A stretch of DNA of 6,685 nt from Peptococcaceae bacterium UBA3933 (GTDB taxonomy: Bacteria > Bacillota > Peptococcia > Peptococcales > BICA1-8): NCBI GenBank assembly GCA_002385805.1, contig DGEF01000102.1, positions 9,615-16,299 of the forward strand, read 5' to 3'. This document shows positions 1 to 5,915 of this stretch, piece after piece. The number at the start of each line of letters is the position of its first letter. The stretch's first letter is position 1. The notes under the pieces are model-generated. The model saw nothing but the letters and a program-made list of their open reading frames with translations. It was not told the DNA's origin and made no database searches. Position numbers and translations under genes: made by a program.

Positions 1-7
1 AGTCACT

Positions 8-41
8 AAAATATTTAAACCCCAGAGATTACTCTCTGGGG
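8..41 (-). terminator. Intrinsic terminator of the cold-shock gene
   Basis: A perfect 9-bp stem (CCCCAGAGA at 20-28 pairing with TCTCTGGGG at 33-41) encloses a 4-nt loop. Read on the minus strand it is followed by a U-rich tail (TTTAAATATTTT). It lies about 40 nt after the stop codon of the csp gene, in the right orientation to end that transcript. The plus-strand side lacks a T run, so it probably works in one direction only. Confidence 0.85.
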
Positions 42-81
42 TGTGTTGCCTATTGTTGAAAAACCCTAAATCTATATAAAA

Positions 82-279
82 TTAAAGCTTAACAACATTG
101 GCAGCTTGAGGTCCTCTTGCTCCTTCCACCACATCAAACTCAACTAATTGACCTTCCTCTAAAGTCTTGAAACCTTCGGCTTGGATTGCGGAAAAGTGTA
201 CAAATACATCTTTACCATCATCACCTTCGATAAAACCGTAACCTTTTTCCGCATTAAACCATTTTACTTTTCCTTGCAT
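82..279 (-). CDS. csp: Cold-shock protein, CspA/CspB family (65 aa)
   Basis: This is a single cold-shock domain protein, expected to bind single-stranded RNA and DNA in the cytoplasm and act as an RNA chaperone that melts mRNA structure. The whole 65-aa protein is one OB fold. It has the opening KVKWFN, the RNP1 motif KGYGFI at residues 12-17 and the RNP2 motif VFVHF at 25-29, and the length is typical of Bacillota Csp proteins. The ATG start is supported by a GGAAGGA SD-like site at 288-294, 8 nt upstream. The gene has its own promoter and terminator and is a separate unit from hpf upstream on the same strand. Which paralogue it is (CspA, B, C or D) cannot be decided from sequence alone, and cold induction is not proven; many Csp copies are constitutive. 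Confidence 0.96.
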   Translation of the reverse strand: MQGKVKWFNAEKGYGFIEGDDGKDVFVHFSAIQAEGFKTLEEGQLVEFDVVEGARGPQAANVVKL

Positions 280-305
280 TTAAAAAATCCTTCCTTTCAT
301 AAATA

Positions 306-333
306 AACTGTAGGTATAGTTTTACCTACAGTT
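306..333 (-). promoter_or_regulatory. Perfect inverted repeat at the predicted csp transcription start
   Basis: AACTGTAGGTA (306-316) and TACCTACAGTT (323-333) form a perfect 11-bp inverted repeat with a 6-nt spacer. It begins 3 nt after the predicted -10 box of the csp promoter and ends 11 nt before the SD. The predicted +1 falls at about 329-332, inside the first arm. It could therefore be a stem-loop at the 5' end of the csp mRNA, which would affect stability or cold-dependent folding, or a DNA operator overlapping the start site. It is not a terminator, because no U run follows it on either strand. Confidence 0.6.
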
Positions 334-336
334 GCA

Positions 337-365
337 ATTATATACGTTTTCAACTGATTTAGCAA
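337..365 (-). promoter_or_regulatory. Sigma-A-type promoter of csp
   Basis: On the minus strand TTGCTA (-35, at 360-365) is followed after exactly 17 bp by a consensus TATAAT (-10, at 337-342). Transcription should start near 330, giving a leader of about 50 nt. This is much shorter than the roughly 160-nt leaders of E. coli cspA-type mRNAs. The promoter lies between the hpf terminator and csp, so csp can be transcribed independently of hpf. Confidence 0.8.
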
Positions 366-383
366 TCTTTTACGGAAATATTT

Positions 384-410
384 AAAAACTGGGCAAAATG
401 CCCAGTTTTT
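384..410 (-). terminator. Intrinsic terminator of hpf
   Basis: AAAAACTGGGC (384-394) and GCCCAGTTTTT (400-410) form a perfect 11-bp stem with a 5-nt loop. On the minus strand the descending arm ends in five Ts. The hpf stop codon (TAA, complement of 409-411) overlaps the foot of the stem. The hairpin is symmetric and could also stop plus-strand transcripts, but no plus-strand gene ends here. Confidence 0.88.
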
Positions 411-945
411 AGCCTAATTCAGGTTCGATTAAACCATAATTTCCGTCTTTTCGTTTATAAATCACATTAACTTCTTCGGTTTCTGCATTTAAAAATACAA
501 AGAAACTATGGCCCAGCAATTCCATTTGTAAAATAGCTTCTTCTTCAGCCATAGGTTTAACGGCAAAACGCTTGGTTCTTACTATCTTAGGTTCAGCTTG
601 TTCTTCCTTAGCGGTAGTATTATTTGGTACTAAATCTAAAACGGAAAGGTTTTTGACTTGTTTATTTATCCGGGTTTTGTATTTTCGAACTTGGCTTTCT
701 AACTTTTCAACTACATTATCTATGGAAGTATACATATCAGTTGTTTCTTCTTCACCACGTAGTATATATCCATTGAGTGGAATGGTGACTTCAACCCTAT
801 GTAACTCTCTTTCAACGACCAGGGTAACAATAGCTTCCCTTAAGCCACCTTCAAAATATTTTTCAAATTTACCGATTCTTTTTTCTACGTACTCTTTGAG
901 CGCTGGTGTTACAGACATGTTTTTCCCTTTTACAATAATATTCAT
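409..945 (-). CDS. hpf: Long-form ribosome hibernation promoting factor (178 aa)
   Basis: HPF binds the 30S subunit at the mRNA and tRNA channel and, in its long form, joins two 70S ribosomes into inactive 100S dimers in stationary phase or stress. Residues 1 to about 100 are the S30AE/RaiA-like domain (MNIIVKGKNM start, basic helix around KLESQVRKYKTRINKQVK). A polar linker at about 105-118 leads to the C-terminal dimerisation domain at about 119-178. That domain has the family hallmarks KRFAVKPM at 125-132 and LLGHSFFVF followed by NVIYKRKDGNYGLIEP. The 178-aa length fits long HPF. The ATG has an AAAGGAG SD at 954-960 with 8-nt spacing. The gene is divergent from secA, whereas in Bacillus subtilis hpf (yvyD), secA and prfB are co-directional. 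Confidence 0.96.
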   Translation of the reverse strand: MNIIVKGKNMSVTPALKEYVEKRIGKFEKYFEGGLREAIVTLVVERELHRVEVTIPLNGYILRGEEETTDMYTSIDNVVEKLESQVRKYKTRINKQVKNLSVLDLVPNNTTAKEEQAEPKIVRTKRFAVKPMAEEEAILQMELLGHSFFVFLNAETEEVNVIYKRKDGNYGLIEPELG

Positions 946-978
946 TTAACCAGCTCCTTTCTAGTACTTTATATAATC

Positions 979-1014
979 ATTCCACCAAAAATATGAACAC
1001 CTTTTTGATGGAAT
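979..1014 (-). promoter_or_regulatory. 13-bp dyad in the hpf promoter region
   Basis: ATTCCACCAAAAA (979-991) and TTTTTGATGGAAT (1002-1014) are inverted copies with one difference and a 10-nt centre. In minus-strand RNA the odd pair is a G-U wobble. The dyad ends 19 nt before the hpf SD. A weak sigma-A-like promoter (TTCATA at 992-997, 16 bp, TATATA at 970-975) has its -35 box in the centre of the dyad, which would suit an operator. A sigma-H-like reading (AGGTGTT at 996-1002, GAAT at 979-982) is also possible but imperfectly spaced. The repeat itself is clear; the promoter assignment is tentative. Confidence 0.5.
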
Positions 1015-1239
1015 AATTAGCCAAATCACAATCTGGTTTCACTTGCTTTACTATAAAATGTTGAAATAAAAGGGAATTTTGAATTTATTGTTGCCGTAAA
1101 CCGAAAAATATAAACACAAAGTCGAAAGGACAAGTTCTTTCTTTTATTTTACCAGGAAAATAGTTAGAAGCAAACCTTTAGTTGTGATAAAATGATTTAA
1201 TAAAATAAATTTTAGCCTTTGAAAAAGGATGTGGAAACC
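1015..1239 (+). promoter_or_regulatory. secA upstream region with a candidate extended -10 promoter and a small hairpin
   Basis: This AT-rich spacer between divergent hpf and secA contains no gene that I can recognise. The best promoter candidate for secA is an extended -10 element, TGATAAAAT at 1185-1193, with a poor -35 (TTAGAA at 1164-1169, 18-bp spacer). Transcription would start near 1200, giving a leader of about 40 nt. Further upstream, GAAAGGAC (1124-1131) and GTTCTTTC (1134-1141) form an 18-bp near-palindrome with one wobble, followed by TTTTATTTT. In plus-strand RNA this resembles a weak terminator or attenuator. Confidence 0.4.
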
Positions 1240-3738
1240 ATGGTTTTTGGATTTTTGAAAAATTTATTAGATGATAATGCTAAAGAAATAAAACGTCTCC
1301 AGAAGACTGTTGATAAAATTAATGGTTTGGAGCAAGAAATAGAACATCTATCTGATGAAGAGTTAAGGGGTAAAACCGCAGAGTTTAAAGGCAGGTTTGA
1401 GGCAGGGGAGAATCTGGATGATCTTTTGCCTGAGGCTTTTGCCGTGGTTAGAGAAGCTTCGAAAAGAGTTTTAAACATGCGTCATTTTGATGTACAGCTA
1501 ATGGGAGGAATTGTTCTCCACCAGGGCCGCATTGCCGAAATGAAAACAGGGGAAGGTAAAACATTGGTGGCTACCTTACCGGCTTACCTTAATGCCCTTA
1601 CCGGGAAAGGTGTCCACATTGTTACCGTAAATGATTATCTGGCCAAGCGGGATAGTGAATGGATGGGACAAATTTATCGTTTTTTAGGTTTAGAGGTAGG
1701 TTTAATCGTTCACGGGCTGGATTATAATCAGCGGAAAAAAGCCTATGCTGCCGATATAACTTATGGAACCAACAATGAGTTCGGTTTTGATTATCTAAGG
1801 GATAATATGGTCATGTATAAAGATAACATGGTGCAGCGAGAGCTGGAATATGCCATTATTGACGAAGTAGACAGTATTCTTATTGATGAGGCCAGGACAC
1901 CTTTAATTATTTCAGGACAGGCGGCAAAGCCTAAAGAGCTGTACACTACTGTGGCCAAAATTATCCCCAGGCTGAAAAATGAAGAAGATTATACTATCGA
2001 TGAGAAAAAACAACTGGTTACTTTGACGGAACAAGGTGTGGCCAGGGTGGAAAAGCTGCTGGGTATCGATAATTTGTTTGATGAAGCCAATATGGAGTTA
2101 AGTCACCATGTAAACCAGGCTTTGAAGGCCCATACTTTAATGAAGCGAGACCGGGATTATGTGGTTAAGGACGGGCAAGTAATAATTGTCGATGAATTTA
2201 CCGGTCGTTTAATGTTTGGCCGAAGATACAGTGAAGGGTTACATCAGGCTATCGAGGCCAAAGAAGGGGTGAAGATTGAAAAGGAATCACAAACTTTGGC
2301 CACCATTACTTTCCAGAATTATTTCAGAATGTATAAAAAGTTAAGCGGGATGACCGGTACGGCGAAGACGGAAGAAGATGAATTTATAAAGATATATGGG
2401 ATGGATGTAGTGGTAATTCCCACTAATAAGCCCATGATCAGAGAAGACTTGCCGGACGTAGTTTACCGTACGGAAAAGGGAAAATTTGAGGCAGTAGTGG
2501 AAAAGATAGTCGAAAAGCATTCTATAGGACAACCGGTTTTAGTGGGTACCGTTTCCATCGAAAAATCTGAGTTATTGAGCAGTATGCTCAAGAAAAGAGG
2601 CATTCCTCATCAGGTTTTAAATGCCAAGTATCATGAGCAGGAGGCGGAAATTGTTGCCCAGGCCGGGCAAAAAGGCATGGTTACTATCGCTACCAACATG
2701 GCCGGTCGGGGTACGGATATTGTATTAGGTGAAGGAGTAAAAGAATTAGGTGGCTTGTACGTTATTGGAACGGAACGTCATGAGTCCCGGCGGATTGATA
2801 ACCAGTTAAGGGGTCGCAGCGGCCGGCAAGGTGACCCGGGAGTTACCCAATTTTATATTTCTCTCGAAGATGACCTGATGCGCCTCTTCGGTGCGGAAAA
2901 TATCACCGGTTTGATGGACAAACTGGGCATGGATGACTCTATACCTATTGAGAATAGCATGGTTTCTCGGGCTATTGAAAATGCCCAGAAGAGAGTAGAG
3001 GCCCGTAACTTTGATATCCGTAAAAACGTTTTAGAATACGATAATGTAATGAATCAACAGCGGGAAGTTATTTACGGTCAACGCCGTCAGGTTCTGATGG
3101 GAGAAAACATTAAAGAAAGTATTTTGCATATGATTGAAAAAGTGGTGGAAAGAACCATCGACCGTTTCGCCGGGGAAAGTCCTTATCCGGAAGAATGGGA
3201 TTTAGTGGGCCTCTTAAAAAGAGCAGAAAAGTTATTTTTACCTGGACATCAGATAAAACCGGAAGACTTAATGAAAATGGAGCCTCAAGAAATCCGGGAA
3301 TTTCTAAAAGAAGAGGCTTTAAGGTTATATAGCAAGCGGGAAGAAGAATTAGGTGAAGAAAACCTGCGGGAATTAGAAAGATTAGTTCTGCTTAAAATTG
3401 TGGATGCTAAGTGGATGGATCACCTGGATGCAATGGATCAGTTAAGACAGGGAATCTACTTACGGGCTTACGGCCAGAGAGACCCTCTCACAGAATATAA
3501 ATTTGAAGCCTATGATATGTTTAACCTTATGATTGAAGAAATTCAAGAGGAAACGGTTCGTTATATTTACCGGGTCAATATTGTGGAGCGTCCCCAAGAA
3601 AGAACAGATGTGGTGGAAAATAAGTATGGGGATGAACAGACAAAAAAACCTGTAAAATCCGATAAAATCGGGCGTAACGAACTTTGCCCCTGTGGCAGTG
3701 GCAAAAAGTATAAGCGATGTTGTGGTAAAAATTCTTAA
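1240..3738 (+). CDS. secA: Preprotein translocase ATPase SecA (832 aa)
   Basis: SecA is the ATPase motor that drives unfolded preproteins through the SecYEG channel, working at the inner face of the membrane. Numbering from the ATG at 1240, Walker A is MKTGEGKT at 101-108 and Walker B is DEVD at 208-211. The preprotein cross-linking domain follows at about 220-370. The second nucleotide-binding fold carries NMAGRGTD at 486-493 and QLRGRSGRQGDPG at 522-534, and helical scaffold and wing regions come after it. The C-terminus is a SEC-C zinc motif (CPCGSG...KRCC; Cys 816, 818, 827, 828), which binds zinc and SecB or ribosomes in other species. An in-frame TTG exists at 1219, but MVFGFLKNLL matches normal SecA N-termini and AAAGGA at 1224-1229 serves the ATG. 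The length is normal for Bacillota. prfB starts 17 nt after the stop, so the two form an operon. Confidence 0.98.
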   Translation: MVFGFLKNLLDDNAKEIKRLQKTVDKINGLEQEIEHLSDEELRGKTAEFKGRFEAGENLDDLLPEAFAVVREASKRVLNMRHFDVQLMGGIVLHQGRIAEMKTGEGKTLVATLPAYLNALTGKGVHIVTVNDYLAKRDSEWMGQIYRFLGLEVGLIVHGLDYNQRKKAYAADITYGTNNEFGFDYLRDNMVMYKDNMVQRELEYAIIDEVDSILIDEARTPLIISGQAAKPKELYTTVAKIIPRLKNEEDYTIDEKKQLVTLTEQGVARVEKLLGIDNLFDEANMELSHHVNQALKAHTLMKRDRDYVVKDGQVIIVDEFTGRLMFGRRYSEGLHQAIEAKEGVKIEKESQTLATITFQNYFRMYKKLSGMTGTAKTEEDEFIKIYGMDVVVIPTNKPMIREDLPDVVYRTEKGKFEAVVEKIVEKHSIGQPVLVGTVSIEKSELLSSMLKKRGIPHQVLNAKYHEQEAEIVAQAGQKGMVTIATNMAGRGTDIVLGEGVKELGGLYVIGTERHESRRIDNQLRGRSGRQGDPGVTQFYISLEDDLMRLFGAENITGLMDKLGMDDSIPIENSMVSRAIENAQKRVEARNFDIRKNVLEYDNVMNQQREVIYGQRRQVLMGENIKESILHMIEKVVERTIDRFAGESPYPEEWDLVGLLKRAEKLFLPGHQIKPEDLMKMEPQEIREFLKEEALRLYSKREEELGEENLRELERLVLLKIVDAKWMDHLDAMDQLRQGIYLRAYGQRDPLTEYKFEAYDMFNLMIEEIQEETVRYIYRVNIVERPQERTDVVENKYGDEQTKKPVKSDKIGRNELCPCGSGKKYKRCCGKNS

Positions 3739-3755
3739 AATAAGGAGTGAAGCCT

Positions 3756-4851
3756 ATGGACTATGAGGTAAAGAAAGACCTGGAATCAATAGCCAAGAGG
3801 ATAAAAGATTTGAGGGATTCTCTTTGACATTGACCATAAAAATGAGGAAATTTTGAAACTTGAAGAGGAGGTTGCCGCCTCTGATATTTGGGATAACCCG
3901 GAAGAAGCTCAAAAATTAATGCAGCGGTTGACCAAGTTAAAAGACAGTGTACAGTCCTACGAACGTTTGCAAAGCAAACTGGAGGACGTGGAAGTTTTAC
4001 TGGAATTGGCGGAAGAAGATAGTGAACTGGCTTCAGAGTTTCGCGAAACCCTGCAGAACTTAAAGAAGGATGTGGAAAATTTAGAGCTGGAAACTTTGTT
4101 AAGTGGTGAATATGACCGAAATAACGCCATTTTATCCTTGCACCCGGGGGCCGGTGGCACTGAGTCTCAGGATTGGGCAGAAATGCTTTACCGGATGTAT
4201 ACCCGGTGGGCAGAGGAACACGGATTCCGGGTAAAATTACTGGATATGCTGCCTGGGGAAGAAGCGGGATTGAAAAGCGCTACCATTTTAATTGAAGGAG
4301 AAAATGCCTTTGGTTTTCTGAAATCTGAAAAAGGCGTTCACCGGTTAGTCAGGATTTCACCTTTTGACGCTTCCGGGCGTAGGCACACTTCTTTTGTGGC
4401 CGTAGAAGTTATGCCGGAGGTTAGTGAAGATATGACTCTGGAGATTGACCCTAAAGATTTAAAAATAGATACCTACCGCTCCGGAGGAGCAGGCGGACAG
4501 CATGTAAACAAAACCGATTCCGCTGTCAGGATTACCCATATTCCCACTGGTATTGTGGTCCAGTGCCAAAATGAACGTTCCCAGATAAGTAACCGTCAGA
4601 CGGCGATGAAGATATTACAGGCCAGGTTACTAGAACTTAAGTTAAAAGAAAGAGAGAAGCAGTTGGCGGAAATCAAAGGGGAACAGCAGGAAATAGGTTG
4701 GGGCAGTCAGATCAGGTCCTATGTTTTTCACCCTTACAGTATGGTTAAGGATCATCGTACCGGAGTGGAAAAAGGAAATGTTCAGGCGGTAATGGATGGG
4801 GACTTGGATGATTTTATTAAAGCTTATTTGAAAAATGAAGCTTTAAAATAA
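3756..4851 (+). CDS. prfB: Peptide chain release factor 2 (364 aa), expressed by +1 frameshift
   Basis: RF2 recognises UGA and UAA stop codons in the ribosomal A site and triggers peptide release. The ATG at 3756 has an AAGGAG SD at 3742-3747, 8 nt upstream. It opens a 23-codon frame that meets TGA at 3825-3827. Skipping T3825 joins 3756-3824 to 3826-4851 and gives 364 aa, the normal RF2 length. The junction LRDSL-DIDHKNEEILKLEEE matches the usual RF2 N-terminal helix. In the joined protein the stop-recognition tripeptide SPF (as opposed to PxT in RF1) is at about 201-203, and the GGQ hydrolysis motif is at about 246-248 within GGAGGQHVNK. TAA is followed directly by an in-frame TAG. The gene lies behind secA in one operon and ends near a palindromic repeat that may act as its terminator. 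Confidence 0.97.
3812..3828 (+). promoter_or_regulatory. Programmed +1 ribosomal frameshift site of prfB
   Basis: The slippery heptamer CTT TGA C occupies 3822-3828. Peptidyl-tRNA-Leu on CTT re-pairs on TTT and skips one base, and the UGA stop codon lies in the poor context UGAC. In this family RF2 shortage favours shifting and RF2 excess favours termination, which gives autoregulation. The upstream stimulatory SD-like element is GAGGG at 3812-3816. Its AGG sits at the same codon position as in E. coli (AGG GGG TAT CTT TGA), but the following codon is GAT instead of GGG, so the anti-SD pairing is weaker. Confidence 0.95.
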
Positions 4852-4901
4852 TAGGGCTCCTCATTGTGCCGATTCTCCGTATAGCCGCCCAAGTAAAGAT
4901 T

Positions 4902-4991
4902 AAAGGAGGGGATCGCTTCACCCATTAGAGGTTCGCGATGACATGAGTGATGTCGTTGCGAGATCTGTAGGGTGAAGCAATCCCCTTCTTT
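4902..4991. repeat. 90-bp imperfect palindromic repeat between convergent genes; likely also a terminator
   Basis: The outer arms (4902-4923 and 4970-4991, 22 bp, two mismatches) have the core GGGGAT(C/T)GCTTCACCC. The inner arms are TCGCGATGACAT (4933-4944) and ATGTCGTTGCGA (4950-4961), which pair with two wobbles around a 5-nt loop. Two unpaired segments of 8-9 nt separate outer and inner stems. The motifs GGGGATTGCTTC and CTCGCAACGACA resemble a widely dispersed palindromic repeat that I recall from many bacterial genomes; copy number cannot be tested here. The element lies between convergent prfB and the transglycosylase gene. It is flanked by T-rich sequence on each exit side (TTCTTTTCTTG on plus, CCTTTAATCTTT on minus), so it may end both transcripts. 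The rest of the spacer (4855-4901, 4992-5018) shows nothing recognisable. Confidence 0.8.
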
Positions 4992-5018
4992 TCTTGCTTT
5001 CTGCTCCTTGCCGCTTGA

Positions 5019-5672
5019 TTAATACGCGAACGCTTGCGTCACAGGCGCATTGCATAATTCAAGATGGTATTGGCTGACTTTATTCACATATTTTTTAGGG
5101 AGAGAGCCGGCTGTGGCAAGTTTCCTATCTACATAAGTCTGTCCGGCATTATAGGCTACTAAAACTTTTTCTAAGTTGTTATCATAGTAATTTAAAAGGT
5201 ATTTTAAAATGAATGTGCCTATCTGGATATTAGTTTCAATATCCAATAATTCTTCTCTGTTTGCCGGCGCTTTTATCCCCATTAATTTGGCCCAGTATGG
5301 AGCATACTTCATTCTAATTTGCATTAGACCTGTATCATCAAGGGTTCCTAAACACCGGGGATTGAAATTACTTTCGACAGCGATTACTGATACTATTAAA
5401 TTATCGGGAACATTATATTTTCCCCCATATTTTTCAATAGCCTCGGCGATGCGAGTCAGAGTTTCTTTATCTATGTCAGGATTTAATCTATGGACCAAAT
5501 TTAGAAATTCCCTATTTTTAAGTAGTTGTGGGGATGGGTCTTCCTTATCTTTTTTTTCAGGTAAATTTTGGGCATCATCTGCTAAATCCTCTCCCGGAGT
5601 ACAGCCAATCGAAGCTACGGCTAATAAGAATGAAACACCTACGATTAAGGCTTTTTTTCTTTTTCTCCTCAT
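5019..5672 (-). CDS. Lipoprotein lytic transglycosylase, SLT domain (217 aa)
   Basis: This is a probable family 1 lytic transglycosylase, cutting the MurNAc-GlcNAc bond of peptidoglycan with formation of 1,6-anhydro-MurNAc. The N-terminus has a basic stretch (MRRKRKK), a hydrophobic segment at about 8-20 and a lipobox-like SIGC with Cys24 as the expected lipid-bearing residue; Ser at -3 is less usual than Leu. A charged linker at about 28-50 precedes the SLT domain at about 70-205. The catalytic glutamate is Glu100 in AVESNFNP, followed by GLMQI at 115-119 and AYNAG at 173-177, all standard motifs. The ATG is backed by an AAGGAGG SD at 5681-5687, 8 nt away. Its biological role (wall turnover, sporulation or export) is not shown by context. 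It converges on prfB, and a terminator hairpin lies in its leader. Confidence 0.92.
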   Translation of the reverse strand: MRRKRKKALIVGVSFLLAVASIGCTPGEDLADDAQNLPEKKDKEDPSPQLLKNREFLNLVHRLNPDIDKETLTRIAEAIEKYGGKYNVPDNLIVSVIAVESNFNPRCLGTLDDTGLMQIRMKYAPYWAKLMGIKAPANREELLDIETNIQIGTFILKYLLNYYDNNLEKVLVAYNAGQTYVDRKLATAGSLPKKYVNKVSQYHLELCNAPVTQAFAY

Positions 5673-5695
5673 TTTTTATTCCTCCTTGAACAAGT

Positions 5696-5721
5696 AAAAA
5701 AACCTGCTATGCAGGTTTTTT
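5696..5721 (-). terminator. Terminator hairpin inside the leader of the transglycosylase gene
   Basis: An 11-bp stem (A6-CCTGC at 5697-5707 with GCAGG-T6 at 5711-5721) has a 3-nt loop. On the minus strand it is followed by seven Ts, then only 8 nt separate it from the transglycosylase SD at 5681-5687. The only good promoter lies upstream of the hairpin, so it should act as an attenuator for that gene. It is symmetric and could also stop plus-strand transcripts, although no plus-strand gene ends here. I see no convincing antiterminator and do not recognise a known riboswitch in the roughly 40 nt before it. Confidence 0.8.
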
Positions 5722-5768
5722 GTTAACAGCTATATTTATAACCAAATTTAGCCCAAAATATGCCACAT

Positions 5769-5797
5769 ATTGTATACTTTTTTGTATATTTTGCCAA
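5769..5797 (-). promoter_or_regulatory. Sigma-A-type promoter of the transglycosylase gene
   Basis: On the minus strand TTGGCA (-35, at 5792-5797, 5 of 6 consensus) is followed after exactly 17 bp by TACAAT (-10, at 5769-5774, 5 of 6 consensus). Transcription should start near 5762, giving a leader of about 90 nt that contains the terminator hairpin. The spacer and -10 also include the inverted repeat TATAC-N6-GTATA (5773-5788), a possible but unproven operator. Confidence 0.68.
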
Positions 5798-5885
5798 GTG
5801 CATAAAAAAGCGAAAAAACAGGAGAAAACTTGCTGTAGGGTTATTAGGATTAATTTTTCTCTAAATTTTTAGGTTTTAAGAGGTT

Positions 5886-5915
5886 TTTGTCGAAATTTGA
5901 CGCATGTTTGTCCAT
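5886..5915 (+). promoter_or_regulatory. Cluster of Spo0A-box-like sequences
   Basis: TTTGTCGAA at 5886-5894 is a perfect match to the Spo0A box consensus TTTGTCRAA. TTTGTCCAT at 5907-5915 matches 7 of 9 and lies exactly 21 bp downstream, two helical turns away. Between them TTTGACGCA (5896-5904) reads TGCGTCAAA on the minus strand, also 7 of 9. The cluster lies about 125-150 nt before the transketolase start and about 90-120 nt upstream of the transglycosylase -35, so either gene could be the target. Binding is inferred from the motif only. Confidence 0.45.

Noticed and set aside
572..949. Plus-strand open frame of 125 codons
   Set aside because: It is antisense to hpf, has no recognisable domain and simply mirrors the hpf coding sequence.
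1219..1239. TTG at 1219 as the secA start
   Set aside because: It would place the AAAGGA SD inside the gene and add seven residues not typical of SecA; the ATG at 1240 matches both the SD and the family N-terminus.
1212..1478. Minus-strand open frame opposite the start of secA
   Set aside because: It is a low-complexity Ser/Phe-rich antisense frame over conserved SecA sequence; the shorter minus frames at 2341-2532 and 3957-4160 are the same kind of shadow.
3825..3827. TGA read as a nonsense mutation making prfB a pseudogene
   Set aside because: The CTTTGAC context and intact downstream frame match the conserved RF2 programmed frameshift, and the joined length of 364 aa is normal.
4898..5022. 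GATTAA direct repeats at 4898-4903 and 5017-5022 as a target-site duplication around the palindrome
   Set aside because: The copies are short and AT-rich, one overlaps the repeat arm and the other lies 25 nt outside it; chance is sufficient.
5022..5037. Small palindromic motif in the GC-rich tail of the transglycosylase gene as a terminator or repeat
   Set aside because: Only four base pairs can form, with no T run, and it lies inside the coding sequence.
5209..5697. Plus-strand open frame of 162 codons
   Set aside because: It is antisense to the transglycosylase gene, which has clear catalytic motifs and a strong SD; the plus frame has no family resemblance.
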